Below are positions 45,201 to 53,961 of a stretch of 64,000 bases of DNA, in pieces. Made by a program: the position numbers and the translations under genes. The notes beneath the pieces are model-generated. The model was not told where the DNA came from. It saw only the letters and a list, made by a program, of their open reading frames with translations, and made no database searches. Every line of letters starts with the position of its first letter. Within the stretch, counting starts at the first letter, position 1. Source of the DNA: Mycolicibacterium litorale (GTDB lineage Bacteria; Actinomycetota; Actinomycetes; Mycobacteriales; Mycobacteriaceae); NCBI RefSeq assembly GCF_010731695.1, contig NZ_AP022586.1:5208001-5272000 (forward strand), written 5' to 3'.

Positions 45201-46094
45201 ATGCGCCCCGCTCTGTCCGACTACCGCCATCTGGCCAGCGGCAAGGTTCGCGAGCTGTACCGCATCGACGACGAGCACCTGCTGTTCGTGGCGACCGACC
45301 GCATCTCGGCGTACGACCACATCCTGTCCTCGCAGATCCCGGACAAGGGCCGCATCCTCACCGCGATGAGCGTGTTCTTCTTCGACCTGATCGATGCGCC
45401 CAACCACCTCGCCGGCCCACCCGACGATCCGCGCATCCCCGAGGAGGTGCTCGGCCGAGCGCTGGTCGTGCGTCAGCTGGAGATGCTGCCCGTCGAGTGT
45501 GTGGCGCGCGGATACCTCACCGGGTCGGGGCTGATCGACTACCGCAAGACCGGCACACTGTGCGGGCTGACGCTGCCGCCCGGGCTGACCGAGGCCAGCA
45601 AGTTCGCCGAACCGCTCTACACCCCGGCGTCGAAGGCGGAGATCGGCGCGCACGACGAGAACATCACGTTCGCCGACACCGTCGGGCTGGTCGGCGAACA
45701 GCGCGCCGAGCAGTTGCGGGAGCACACGTTGCGGGTCTACACCCAGGGCGCCGACCACGCGCTGACGAAGGGAATCATCATCGCGGACACCAAGTTCGAA
45801 TTCGGCGTCGACGGGACCGGTGAACTGGTGCTCGCCGACGAGGTGTTCACCCCCGACTCGTCGCGATACTGGTACGCCGACGCCTACCGCGAGGGTGAGG
45901 TGCAGCCGAGCTATGACAAGCAGTTCGTGCGCAATTGGCTCACCGGTCCGGAGTCCGGCTGGGACCGCACCGCGGACCAACCACCGCCACCACTTCCGCC
46001 GGAGATCGTCGACGCGACCCGCTCGCGGTACATCGAGGCCTACGAACGCATCTCGGGCCTGAGCTTCGGCGCGTGGATCGGCGCGAGCGCATGA
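45201..46094 (+). CDS. purC: phosphoribosylaminoimidazole-succinocarboxamide synthase (SAICAR synthetase)
   Basis: A 297-residue enzyme adding aspartate to CAIR with [31 protein letters not shown] (ATP site) opens it. [18 protein letters not shown] and [31 protein letters not shown] are the two PurC signatures. The length and fold are of the long (eukaryote-like or actinobacterial) type. The leaderless promoter is described at 45189. Its TGA overlaps the ATG of the peptidase gene (ATGA). Confidence 0.97.
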   Translation: MRPALSDYRHLASGKVRELYRIDDEHLLFVATDRISAYDHILSSQIPDKGRILTAMSVFFFDLIDAPNHLAGPPDDPRIPEEVLGRALVVRQLEMLPVECVARGYLTGSGLIDYRKTGTLCGLTLPPGLTEASKFAEPLYTPASKAEIGAHDENITFADTVGLVGEQRAEQLREHTLRVYTQGADHALTKGIIIADTKFEFGVDGTGELVLADEVFTPDSSRYWYADAYREGEVQPSYDKQFVRNWLTGPESGWDRTADQPPPPLPPEIVDATRSRYIEAYERISGLSFGAWIGASA

Positions 46095-48235
46095 CGGTCA
46101 CGCCGCCACAGGCCAAACGCGTCGAACAGCGCCGCGAACACCACGGCGACGTGTTCCTCGACCACTACGAGTGGCTGCGGGACAAATCCGATCCCGAGGT
46201 GATCGCCTACCTCGAGGCCGAGAACGCCTACACCGAGGCGCAGACGGAGCATCTGGCCCCGTTGCGGCAGAAGATCTTCGACGAGATCAAGGCCCGCACC
46301 AAGGAGACCGACCTGTCGGTGCCGACCCGGCGCGGGGACTGGTGGTACTACGGCCGCAGCTTCGAGGGCAAGCAGTATGGGGTGCACTGCCGTTGTCCCG
46401 CAGCCGATCCCGCCGACTGGACTCCTCCGGAGCTCGACGAGAACACCACGGTCCCCGGTGAGCAGGTGCTTCTCGACGAGAACGTCGAAGCCGAGGGACA
46501 CGAGTTCTTCGCGCTCGGCGCGGCCACCGTCAGCATCGACGGCAACATCCTGGCCTACTCGGTCGACACCGTCGGCGACGAGCGGTACACGCTGCGGTTC
46601 CGCGACCTACGGACCGGTGAGCAGTACGACGACACGATCGTCGGAATCGGCGCGGGCGCCACCTGGGCCGCCGACAACCGCACCGTGTACTACAGCACCG
46701 TCGACGACGCGTGGCGTCCGGACACCGTCTGGCGGCACCGGCTGGGTGCGGGCCTGCCGGCCGAGCGGGTGTACCACGAACCCGACGAGAAGTACTGGCT
46801 CGGCGTCGGCCGCACCCGCAGCGACAAGTACCTGATCATCGCGGCCGGTAGCGCGGTCACCTCCGAGGTGCGCTACGCCGACGCGGCCGACCCCGACGCT
46901 GACTTCTCGGTGGTGTGGCCGCGCCGCGAAGGGGTCGAATACTCCGTGGAACACGCTGTGGTCGGCGGTGAGGACCGGTTCCTCATCATGCACAACGACG
47001 GTGCCGAGAACTTCGCGCTCGTCGACGCCCCGGTGTCGGATCCCACCGAGGTCCGCACACTGATCGAACATCGCGAGAACGTGCGGCTCGACGCGGTCGA
47101 CGCCTTCGCCCGACACCTGGTCCTGAGCTACCGCGAAGAGGCGCTACCCAAGATCCAGCTGTGGCCGCTGGGCGCCGACGGCTCCTACGGGCAGGCCGAG
47201 GACATCACGTTCGACACCGAACTGACGTCGGCGGGCCTTGGCGGCAACCCGAACTGGGATCCGCCGAAACTGCGCATCGGCGCAACGTCTTTCGTCACGC
47301 CCGTGCGGATCTACGACCTCGATCTCGCGACGGGGGAGCGGACACTGCTGCGCGAGCAGCCGGTGCTCGGCGGCTACCGTCCCGAGGACTATGTCGAACG
47401 GCGGGAGTGGGCGGTCGCGCCGGACGGCGCGCGGGTACCGATCTCGATCGTCCACCGGGTCGGTCTGCAGTTCCCCGCCCCGACGCTGCTCTACGGCTAC
47501 GGCGCCTACGAATCGTGTGAGGATCCGCGGTTCTCGATCGCCAGGCTGTCGCTGCTGGACCGCGGCATGGTGTTCGCGGTCGCCCATGTGCGCGGCGGTG
47601 GGGAACTCGGCCGGCCGTGGTACGAACACGGCAAGCTGCTGGAGAAGGGCAACACCTTCACCGACTTCATCGCCGTCGCACGCCATCTCATCGCCACCGA
47701 CACCACCCGGCCGCAGAACCTGGTGGCCCTCGGCGGCAGTGCAGGCGGGTTGCTGATCGGCGCGGTCGCGAACCTGGCACCCGAGCTGTTCGCGGGGTTC
47801 CTCGCGCAGGTGCCGTTCGTGGATCCGCTGACCACGATCCTCGACCCGTCGCTGCCGCTGACGGTCACCGAGTGGGACGAGTGGGGCAACCCGCTCGAGG
47901 ACGAGATCGTCTACCACTACATGAAGTCCTACTCGCCGTACGAGAACGTCGTCGCCAAGGAGTACCCGCCCATCCTGGCGATGACGTCGCTCAACGACAC
48001 CAGGGTCTACTACGTCGAACCCGCGAAATGGGTTGCCGCCCTGCGACACAGCAAGACCGACGGCAACCCGGTGCTGCTCAAGACCGAGATGACCGCCGGG
48101 CACGGCGGGATCAGCGGCCGCTACGAGCGCTGGAAGGAAGCCGCGTTCCAGTACGCCTGGGTGCTAGCCACCGCCGACCGCGACACCTACGGCGGCGGCC
48201 AGGTAGAGAATTTCTTCAGCGGTCCGCAGGCCTAA
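46091..48235 (+). CDS. ptrB: S9A prolyl oligopeptidase/oligopeptidase B (PtrB)
   Basis: A 714-residue cytosolic serine peptidase. The N-terminal seven-blade beta-propeller covers about residues 80-400. The catalytic alpha/beta-hydrolase domain has Ser550 in GGSAGGLL, the Asp in SLNDTRV and the His in TAGHGG. YGAYE and [14 protein letters not shown] are oligopeptidase B features; that family cleaves short peptides after basic residues. It is coupled to purC through ATGA. In M. tuberculosis the gene is split (Rv0781-Rv0782), whereas here it is intact. Its last 72 nt overlap the convergent doxX gene. Confidence 0.93.
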   Translation: MTVTPPQAKRVEQRREHHGDVFLDHYEWLRDKSDPEVIAYLEAENAYTEAQTEHLAPLRQKIFDEIKARTKETDLSVPTRRGDWWYYGRSFEGKQYGVHCRCPAADPADWTPPELDENTTVPGEQVLLDENVEAEGHEFFALGAATVSIDGNILAYSVDTVGDERYTLRFRDLRTGEQYDDTIVGIGAGATWAADNRTVYYSTVDDAWRPDTVWRHRLGAGLPAERVYHEPDEKYWLGVGRTRSDKYLIIAAGSAVTSEVRYADAADPDADFSVVWPRREGVEYSVEHAVVGGEDRFLIMHNDGAENFALVDAPVSDPTEVRTLIEHRENVRLDAVDAFARHLVLSYREEALPKIQLWPLGADGSYGQAEDITFDTELTSAGLGGNPNWDPPKLRIGATSFVTPVRIYDLDLATGERTLLREQPVLGGYRPEDYVERREWAVAPDGARVPISIVHRVGLQFPAPTLLYGYGAYESCEDPRFSIARLSLLDRGMVFAVAHVRGGGELGRPWYEHGKLLEKGNTFTDFIAVARHLIATDTTRPQNLVALGGSAGGLLIGAVANLAPELFAGFLAQVPFVDPLTTILDPSLPLTVTEWDEWGNPLEDEIVYHYMKSYSPYENVVAKEYPPILAMTSLNDTRVYYVEPAKWVAALRHSKTDGNPVLLKTEMTAGHGGISGRYERWKEAAFQYAWVLATADRDTYGGGQVENFFSGPQA

Positions 48236-48622
48236 CGGCGAGCTCATCGACGGCGGCGGGTCGGGCATCCGCGCTGCGTGCACGTTGGCCGGGAACATGA
48301 CCAGCATGAGCAGCAGCAGGCACACCGCCGCGGCGACGCGCGTCGGCGGATAGAGCAGTCCCGCCGCGCCGAGCAGTTCCAGGACTCCGGTCACCGCGAC
48401 GAGCGCCCCGGGTGCCGGCAGTCCCGGCGGCACGATCGCGATCATGTCCCGCCGCATGCCGGGGACGAAGTGCGCCACCCCGGTCATCACGAACATCAGC
48501 GCGAGGCCGACGGCGAGCGCCTCGGGCCAGGAATCCGTGTATGCGACGCCCAGCCATCCGACGACGCGGGCGCCCAGGCTGCCGAGAACGAGTGCAAGAA
48601 GAACCGCCACGTGCACCTCCAT
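48164..48622 (-). CDS. DoxX family membrane protein
   Basis: A 152-residue protein with four hydrophobic helices. GVAHFVPGMRRDMIAIVPPGLPAPGALVAVTGVLELLGAAGLL is the characteristic DoxX core near residues 46-90. DoxX-like proteins are associated with oxidative-stress or quinone complexes in mycobacteria. The gene is divergent from a TetR gene, and a near-palindromic 15-bp operator occupies the bases right before its ATG. The 3' end lies 72 nt inside ptrB on the other strand. Confidence 0.82.
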   Translation of the reverse strand: MEVHVAVLLALVLGSLGARVVGWLGVAYTDSWPEALAVGLALMFVMTGVAHFVPGMRRDMIAIVPPGLPAPGALVAVTGVLELLGAAGLLYPPTRVAAAVCLLLLMLVMFPANVHAARMPDPPPSMSSPLGLRTAEEILYLAAAVGVAVGGG

Positions 48623-48637
48623 CTAGTCACTGTCAAG
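48623..48637. promoter_or_regulatory. putative TetR operator 1 in the doxX leader
   Basis: CTAGTCACTGTCAAG fits the interrupted palindrome CTnGnCAnTGnCnAG and directly precedes the doxX ATG (48622). It recurs at 48658 with one mismatch. Confidence 0.6.
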
Positions 48638-48657
48638 TTTAGCAGCGTAGCGCATAA

Positions 48658-48672
48658 CTAGGCACTGTCAAG
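48658..48672. promoter_or_regulatory. putative TetR operator 2 in the tetR promoter
   Basis: CTAGGCACTGTCAAG, 35 bp from operator 1 and identical at 14 of 15 positions. It lies just upstream of the TAGGAT -10 (48682-48687) of the TetR gene. Confidence 0.6.
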
Positions 48673-48681
48673 ATGTCGGGA

Positions 48682-48687
48682 TAGGAT
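48682..48687 (+). promoter_or_regulatory. -10 hexamer of the TetR gene at 48694
   Basis: TAGGAT with six bases to the ATG; leaderless. Confidence 0.55.
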
Positions 48688-48693
48688 GGGCCG

Positions 48694-49248
48694 ATGTCGA
48701 AGGGCACGTACCACCACGGGGATCTGAAAACCGTGATCCTCGCCCACGCCGCCGAACTCGTCGCCAAACGCGGCGCCGACGGCGTCTCGCTACGGGAACT
48801 CGCCCGCGCCGCCGGGGTGTCGCACGCGGCCCCCGCCCACCACTTCACCGACCGCCGAGGCCTGTTCACCGCGCTGGCCGCCCAGGGCTGGCGGATGCTG
48901 GCCGCGGCGCTGGCCGACGCCCGCCCGGAGTTCCTCAACGCCGCGAGCGCGTATGTCCGCTTCGCGCTCGAACACCCCGGCCACTACGAGGTGATGTTCG
49001 ACAAATCGCTGATCGACGAGGCGAATCCCGAACTCGCCGAGGCGAAAGCGGCGGCCGGCGCCGAGCTCAACCGCGGCGTCGCCACGCTGACCGACGCCCG
49101 CTCGCAGTCCGACCCCGAGGGTGCGGCGCTCGCCGCGTGGTCGCTGGTGCACGGCTTCATCATGTTGTGGCTCAACGACCTCATCGCCACCGAAGGCGAT
49201 CCGCTCGCCCAGATCGAGCGGGCCGCACAGATGCTGTTCGCGGGCTAG
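48694..49248 (+). CDS. TetR family regulator divergent from doxX
   Basis: A 184-residue TetR/WHG-type regulator. MSKGTYHHGDLKTVILAHAAEL is the typical opening of this subgroup, the helix-turn-helix is GVSLRELARAAGVSHAAPAHHFTDRRGLFTAL, and the C-terminal effector domain runs from about residue 70. Two copies of a 15-bp dyad cover the doxX leader and its own promoter, so it probably represses both genes. Glutathione peroxidase follows after 21 bp but has its own -10. Confidence 0.87.
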   Translation: MSKGTYHHGDLKTVILAHAAELVAKRGADGVSLRELARAAGVSHAAPAHHFTDRRGLFTALAAQGWRMLAAALADARPEFLNAASAYVRFALEHPGHYEVMFDKSLIDEANPELAEAKAAAGAELNRGVATLTDARSQSDPEGAALAAWSLVHGFIMLWLNDLIATEGDPLAQIERAAQMLFAG

Positions 49249-49257
49249 CGGGTGCGG

Positions 49258-49263
49258 TAGCGT
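49258..49263 (+). promoter_or_regulatory. -10 hexamer of the glutathione peroxidase gene
   Basis: TAGCGT with six bases to the ATG at 49270; leaderless. Confidence 0.5.
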
Positions 49264-49269
49264 CCGGGC

Positions 49270-49767
49270 ATGACTGAGTCGTACCTGCTCGACATCGAGC
49301 TCAACACCCTCGACGGTAGATCGACCACGCTCAGGGAGCTCGCCGACGGCGCCGCACTCGTGGTCAACGTCGCGTCGAAATGCGGGCTGACGCCGCAGTA
49401 CAGCGCGCTGGAGAAGCTCGCCCAGGACTACGGCGACCGTGGGCTGACGGTGATCGGTGTGCCGTGCAACCAGTTCATGGGGCAGGAGCCGGGCACCGCC
49501 GAGGAGATCCAGACGTTCTGCTCGACCACCTACGGCGTGACGTTCCCCCTGCTGTCCAAGACCGACGTCAACGGCCCGGACCGTCACCCGCTCTACGCGG
49601 AGCTCACCCAGACACCCGACAGCAGTGGTGAGGCGGGCGACGTGCAGTGGAACTTCGAGAAGTTCCTGCTCGCCCCCGGTGGAGACGTGGTCAACCGGTT
49701 CCGGCCGCGCACCGAACCCGACGCCCCCGAGGTCATCGCCGCCATCGAAGCCGTCTTGCCGAAATAG
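49270..49767 (+). CDS. glutathione peroxidase family thiol peroxidase
   Basis: A 165-residue GPx-fold peroxidase. The peroxidatic Cys38 is in VNVASKCGLTPQY, where animals use selenocysteine. VIGVPCNQFMGQEPGT carries the conserved Gln/Asn region, and VQWNFEKFL the Trp. A further Cys (about 84, FCSTT) could be the resolving residue, so the physiological reductant is probably thioredoxin or mycothiol-linked, because mycobacteria lack glutathione. It is cytosolic and has its own leaderless promoter. Confidence 0.92.
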   Translation: MTESYLLDIELNTLDGRSTTLRELADGAALVVNVASKCGLTPQYSALEKLAQDYGDRGLTVIGVPCNQFMGQEPGTAEEIQTFCSTTYGVTFPLLSKTDVNGPDRHPLYAELTQTPDSSGEAGDVQWNFEKFLLAPGGDVVNRFRPRTEPDAPEVIAAIEAVLPK

Positions 49768-49826
49768 CCAACTGCCGTCGACGTGACGGCCACCGCCCCG
49801 ACACCTCGAGTCGTCACACTGCGGAT

Positions 49827-50531
49827 GTGGCAGGACAACTGGTCGTCTCCATCTCCCACGTCAGCGCCCGCACCCTCGGCGACGTCGCGGACTTCCGCGC
49901 CGCCCTCGACGCGCGCGGTGTGCCGACGTCGTTCCTCGTCGCCCCGCGCCTCAAAGGTGGTTACCGGCTCGACCACGACCTGCCGACCGTCGAATGGCTC
50001 CTGGGGCGACGGACGGCCGGAGACGCGATCGTGCTGCACGGGTTCGACGAGGCCGCCACCAAAAAGCGACGCAGCGAGTTCGCGTCGTTGGCCGCCCACG
50101 AGGCCAACCTGCGGTTGATGGGCGCCGACCGGGTGCTCGAACACCTCGGATTGCGCACCCGGCTGTTCGCCGCACCGGGCTGGACGGTTTCGCAGGGTAC
50201 CTCGATCGCTCTGCCCCGCAACGGCTTTCGCCTCCTCGCCGGATTCAACGGCGTGACCGATCTGGTGCGCGGCACGACGGTGCGGGCCCGTGTGGTCGGC
50301 ATCGGCGCGGGGTTCGTCACCGAACCGTGGTGGTGCCGCACCGTGGTGCTCTCCGCCGAGCGGACCGCCCGTCGTGCAGGCATGGTGCGACTCGCGGTCT
50401 CCGCCAAGCAACTCAGCCGTCCCGGCCCCCGGCAGGCCGTGCTGGACGCGGTCGACCTCGCGCTGATGCACCAGTGCGCGCCGCAGGTCTACCGGTGGGA
50501 ATCCGGCGCAGCGCTGCAAGACGCCGCCTAG
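49827..50531 (+). CDS. DUF2334 polysaccharide-deacetylase-like protein
   Basis: A 234-residue protein starting at GTG (VAGQLVVSISHVSARTL). DUF2334 proteins are divergent polysaccharide deacetylases. The usual SIHDV metal-binding Asp position reads SISHV, while IVLHGFDE preserves the second metal motif. LRTRLFAAPGWTVS near residue 110 fits the family. There is no signal peptide, so it is predicted cytosolic, which is unusual for a deacetylase. Its stop overlaps the convergent metallo-hydrolase stop. Confidence 0.75.
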   Translation: MAGQLVVSISHVSARTLGDVADFRAALDARGVPTSFLVAPRLKGGYRLDHDLPTVEWLLGRRTAGDAIVLHGFDEAATKKRRSEFASLAAHEANLRLMGADRVLEHLGLRTRLFAAPGWTVSQGTSIALPRNGFRLLAGFNGVTDLVRGTTVRARVVGIGAGFVTEPWWCRTVVLSAERTARRAGMVRLAVSAKQLSRPGPRQAVLDAVDLALMHQCAPQVYRWESGAALQDAA

Positions 50532-51181
50532 AACTGCGTGCCGTTCTCCTCCTCGAGAACCTGGAAGTCGGTGTCGGTCATCTCGCTCAACCGCCCGTAG
50601 AAGATGCCGCGCGCACTCGGGTCGATGATGCCCTGGTGGATCGGCACCGCATGGGTGGGTGCGACCGCGCGCAGATAGTCGACCGCCTCGGAGATCTTCA
50701 TCCAGGGCGCCGCCGCGGGTGTCGCGAGCACGTCGACCGGTTCGCCCGGTTCGAACAACGCGTCACCGGGGTGCATCAGCCGGGCCGGGTGGTCCCCGTC
50801 GCCGATGAGGTACGAGATGTTGTCGATCTCCGGCAGTTCCGGGTGGATGATCGCGTGCCGGCCGCCGACGCCACGCACCTGTAGATGTCCGACGGCGAAT
50901 GCGTCACCGGCGTGCACCGCCTGCCACGCGCCGCCGAGCTGTTGCGCAGTCTGCGGATCGCAGTACAGCGCGGCCTGCGGGTTCGCGTCGAGCAGAGCGG
51001 GCAGCCGGCTGGTGTCCGCGTGGTCGGGGTGCTGATGGGTGATCAGGATCGCCGACAGACCCGTGATGCCCTCGAATCCGTGCGAAAACGTGCCCGGATC
51101 GAACAAAACCGTCGTCTCGGCGCCGGAACCGTCGGAAAAGCTTGCGAGTAGGCATGAATGGCCGAAATGGGTCAATTGCAT
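50528..51181 (-). CDS. MBL-fold metal-dependent hydrolase (Rv0786c type)
   Basis: A 217-residue metallo-beta-lactamase-fold hydrolase (UlaG-like size). It begins MQLTHFGHSCLLASF and carries the di-metal motif ITHQHPDHAD (HxHxDH) at about residues 59-68. A further metal-ligand region is LMHPGDALF, and the final His is in THAVPIHQG. The substrate is unknown. The ATG at 51181 is 46 bp from the start of the divergent secreted-protein gene. Confidence 0.87.
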   Translation of the reverse strand: MQLTHFGHSCLLASFSDGSGAETTVLFDPGTFSHGFEGITGLSAILITHQHPDHADTSRLPALLDANPQAALYCDPQTAQQLGGAWQAVHAGDAFAVGHLQVRGVGGRHAIIHPELPEIDNISYLIGDGDHPARLMHPGDALFEPGEPVDVLATPAAAPWMKISEAVDYLRAVAPTHAVPIHQGIIDPSARGIFYGRLSEMTDTDFQVLEEENGTQF

Positions 51182-51227
51182 GGCTATATTGTGGCGCTCA
51201 GGCGGGGGCCGGTGGTGGGGGTTTCGA

Positions 51228-51896
51228 ATGCGGTTGCTGTTGGCGGCGGTGTTGGCCGGTTGCGGCTTCGCGTTGGCCACCCCCGGCGCGGCGACCGCGA
51301 ACCCGTTGGACTGCCCGCCCAGTTGCGACCGGATTCCCCGCTCGGCGTGGATCGCGCCGATCTCGATACCGCTCTACGACGTCTACCGCTGGCCGGAGCT
51401 GTCGACCGTGTCGGTCACCGCGGTCACGCCGCGGTTCCGGTTCGAGGAGACGTGCGCCGCGCCGGGCCTCGGCGCCGATGACCCCCGCACGTGGGCGATC
51501 GCGGCCCGGGCCGAGGTCTCCTCGCCGGACCGTCAGTGGAACCTGCGAGCCCAGGTGATGCACTGGCGCGGCGAGACCTGGCGCGGAGGCCAGCTGGCGA
51601 CATCGGTGTTCGACGACGCCGTCGCGAAGCTGCGGGCCTGCCAGCTCGGCGCCCCCGCGATGTCACCGTCGTTGACCACGGCAGAACCGACGAGGATGGC
51701 CGCCGTGGCGAGCGGCCCCGATCGCTCGGTGCTGCACGAGTACCTGGTCGTCGACCCGCGCAACAGCACCGTCACCGAACTGGCGCTGTGGTCTTCGGCA
51801 CAACCCTCGGTGCCCTGGCGTGCGGTTACGGACGCGTCCGTGCTCGACGCGCTGGCCACTCCGCTCTGCACCGCCTACATCGGGTCATGCCGGTAA
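51228..51896 (+). CDS. secreted conserved protein (Rv0787 position)
   Basis: A 222-residue exported protein. MRLLLAAVLAGCGFALATPG forms the signal peptide, with an alternative lipobox-like AGC at residues 10-12 and an ATA-type cleavage site near residue 24. The mature part has six cysteines, including a CPPSC pair right after cleavage, and late CTAYIGSC, so it is probably disulfide-bonded. No domain is recognised. It is next to purS, as Rv0787 is. The ribosome site GGTGGGGG lies 6 nt upstream. Confidence 0.75.
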   Translation: MRLLLAAVLAGCGFALATPGAATANPLDCPPSCDRIPRSAWIAPISIPLYDVYRWPELSTVSVTAVTPRFRFEETCAAPGLGADDPRTWAIAARAEVSSPDRQWNLRAQVMHWRGETWRGGQLATSVFDDAVAKLRACQLGAPAMSPSLTTAEPTRMAAVASGPDRSVLHEYLVVDPRNSTVTELALWSSAQPSVPWRAVTDASVLDALATPLCTAYIGSCR

Positions 51897-51919
51897 CCGG
51901 CGACCTGCCACGACACCGG

Positions 51920-51925
51920 TAAAGT
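51920..51925 (+). promoter_or_regulatory. -10 hexamer of purS-purQ
   Basis: TAAAGT with seven bases to the GTG at 51933; leaderless. Confidence 0.6.
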
Positions 51926-51932
51926 TGTCGCC

Positions 51933-52172
51933 GTGGCAAAGGTGGTGGTGCACGTGATGCCCAAGGCAGAGATCCTCGACCCTCAGGGTCAGGCGATCGT
52001 CGGCGCCCTGGGACGTCTCGGTGTGACGGGCGTCTCAGATGTCCGGCAAGGCAAACGATTCGAATTGCAGATCGACGGCGACGTCACGGACGAGACGGTG
52101 GCCGAGATCGCCGAATCGCTTCTGGCCAACACCGTCATCGAAGACTGGTCGGTCACCAGGGAGGACGCATGA
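51933..52172 (+). CDS. purS: phosphoribosylformylglycinamidine synthase subunit PurS
   Basis: A 79-residue subunit bridging PurQ and PurL in the FGAM synthase complex. It begins [20 protein letters not shown] and contains [19 protein letters not shown], the family core. The GTG start and leaderless promoter are convincing. Its TGA overlaps the purQ ATG (ATGA), so stoichiometric coupled translation is expected. It is the Rv0787A equivalent, easily missed because of its size. Confidence 0.95.
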   Translation: MAKVVVHVMPKAEILDPQGQAIVGALGRLGVTGVSDVRQGKRFELQIDGDVTDETVAEIAESLLANTVIEDWSVTREDA

Positions 52173-52843
52173 GTCCGCGGGTGGGGGTGATCACCTTCCC
52201 GGGATCGCTCGACGACATCGACGCCGCACGCGCGGTGCGGCTCGCCGGTGGTGAGCCGGTCAGCCTGTGGCACGCCGACGCCGACCTCAAGAACGTCGAC
52301 GCGGTCATCGTGCCCGGCGGCTTCTCCTATGGCGACTACCTGCGGGCGGGCGCCATCGCGAAGTTCGCGCCCGTGATGGGCGAGGTCATCCGCGCCGCCG
52401 AGCAGGGCATGCCGGTGCTCGGGATCTGCAACGGTTTCCAGGTGCTGTGCGAAGCGGGCCTGCTGCCGGGGGCGCTGACCCGCAACATCGGCCTGCACTT
52501 CATCTGCCGCGACACGTGGCTCGAGGTCGCCTCGAACACCTCGGCGTGGACCACCCGCTACGAGACGGGTGCCGATCTGCTCATCCCGCTGAAGTCGGGG
52601 GAGGGGCGTTACGTCGCGAGCGAGAAGGTGCTCGACGAACTCGAGGGCGAGGGCCGGGTGGTGTTCCGCTACCGCGAGAACCTCAACGGCTCGATGCGCG
52701 ACATCGCGGGGATCAGCTCGGCCAACGGCCGCGTCGTCGGCCTGATGCCGCACCCGGAGCACGCCACCGAGGCGCTCACCGGCCCGTCCGACGACGGACT
52801 GGGACTGTTCCTGTCGGCGCTCGACGCCGTGCTCACTGTCTAG
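52169..52843 (+). CDS. purQ: phosphoribosylformylglycinamidine synthase subunit I (glutaminase)
   Basis: A 224-residue class I glutamine amidotransferase: [19 protein letters not shown], the nucleophile Cys87 in [11 protein letters not shown], and the His/Glu in [11 protein letters not shown] near residue 195. It supplies ammonia to PurL for FGAR to FGAM conversion. It is coupled to purS, and its stop lies 7 bp from the convergent LLM gene. Confidence 0.97.
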   Translation: MSPRVGVITFPGSLDDIDAARAVRLAGGEPVSLWHADADLKNVDAVIVPGGFSYGDYLRAGAIAKFAPVMGEVIRAAEQGMPVLGICNGFQVLCEAGLLPGALTRNIGLHFICRDTWLEVASNTSAWTTRYETGADLLIPLKSGEGRYVASEKVLDELEGEGRVVFRYRENLNGSMRDIAGISSANGRVVGLMPHPEHATEALTGPSDDGLGLFLSALDAVLTV

Positions 52844-52850
52844 CTCTCCT

Positions 52851-53768
52851 TCACGACGCGGCCGGCGCGTAGTCGGCTCCGCCCCGGAACTCTTCGGTGA
52901 GCTCGACGAGATCGTCGAGGTACCGCAGTGCCTCAGCACTGCTGAGCGCGGCGTTCCGGAAGAACAGGCAGTGGTCGATGCCACCTTCTGCGAGTGTGGC
53001 GAGTTCGTGCTTGTTCAGCGGCGCGATGGCATTCAGGCGCTCGGTTCCGCGGAAACCGCGTTGGTCTGCGCCGATGAGCGTCACCGGGATGTAGGACCGT
53101 CCCTGATCATCACCGCGGCGGCGTAATTCGGCCACGTCGGCAACCAGATCCTCAGGGGTGCTCGGAAGATTGGGCGCCCAGCCGTCGCCGTACTCGAGTA
53201 CCCGGTTGAACACCGTCGGTCCGTTACCGCCCACCAACACTGGGACGTGAGGCCGTTGCGTCGGCTTCGGCCACGAGTAGACGGGGTCGAAGGACACGTA
53301 CTCTCCGTGGAACTCCGCCTGCTCCTGCGTCCAGATCTGTTTCATGGCCAGCACTCGTTCCCGCATCAGGGCCATCCGCGTTTTCGGGTTCGTGCCGTGA
53401 TTGACCATCTCCTCGCGCAACCAGCCGGCTCCGACGCCGAGCTGGAGCCGACCGCCGCTGAGGTAGTCGAGGGTCGCCACCTCCTTGGCCAGTGTGAGCG
53501 GATCACGTTGCACCACCAGCGTGATTCCGGTACCCAAGGTGAGACGGTCGGTGACCATGGCTGCCGCACTCAGCGCGATGAAGGGGTCGAGCGAGCGCAG
53601 GTAATCACGCTGAGGCAGATCGGTGTCCGGGGGAGGGGGCGCGGCCACGGGATAGTGAGTGTGTTCGGAGACGAACAAGGAGTCGAATCCCCGTTCCTCC
53701 AATGCCACGGCGAGTTCATCGGGCCGCAGACCTTCGTCGGTGAGAAATGTGCTTACGCCGAACTTCAT
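52851..53768 (-). CDS. LLM-class F420-dependent oxidoreductase
   Basis: A 305-residue luciferase-like TIM barrel. MKFGVSTFLTDEGLRPDELAVALEERGFDSLFVSEHTH is the typical opening of the F420-dependent group, with LTLGTGITLVVQRDPLTLAKEVATLDYLS and GRLQLGVGAGWLREEM as cofactor-site motifs. WPKPTQRPHVPVLVGG is also diagnostic. It probably reduces or oxidises an unknown substrate with F420. Divergent to it is an XRE-type regulator, with a 9-bp inverted repeat between the two. Confidence 0.87.
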   Translation of the reverse strand: MKFGVSTFLTDEGLRPDELAVALEERGFDSLFVSEHTHYPVAAPPPPDTDLPQRDYLRSLDPFIALSAAAMVTDRLTLGTGITLVVQRDPLTLAKEVATLDYLSGGRLQLGVGAGWLREEMVNHGTNPKTRMALMRERVLAMKQIWTQEQAEFHGEYVSFDPVYSWPKPTQRPHVPVLVGGNGPTVFNRVLEYGDGWAPNLPSTPEDLVADVAELRRRGDDQGRSYIPVTLIGADQRGFRGTERLNAIAPLNKHELATLAEGGIDHCLFFRNAALSSAEALRYLDDLVELTEEFRGGADYAPAAS

Positions 53769-53868
53769 TCGCGCGCCCTCTCGAAGACCATTGTGAAGCA
53801 ACGGTTTCAGTGCCCTGTCCACCTGCGTCCCTCGGACAGGAGTCACCGCCATGGAGACAGCCTGAGCC

Positions 53869-53897
53869 AACGCAACCGGCTCTGACAGGGTTGCGTT
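53869..53897. promoter_or_regulatory. inverted repeat between LLM and XRE/MmyB genes (putative operator)
   Basis: AACGCAACC and GGTTGCGTT are perfect 9-bp arms with an 11-bp spacer. A second, weaker dyad, CCTGTCC/GGACAGG, lies at 53814-53840. Both are in the 193-bp divergent gap. Confidence 0.65.
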
Positions 53898-53947
53898 ATC
53901 CAATGTCTCTGACCACCACCATGGCCACCGCCCGGTTGGCGCACGCG

Positions 53948-53953
53948 TAGCAT
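53948..53953 (+). promoter_or_regulatory. -10 hexamer of the XRE/MmyB regulator
   Basis: TAGCAT with eight bases to the ATG at 53962. Confidence 0.45.
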
Positions 53954-53961
53954 CCCCACGT

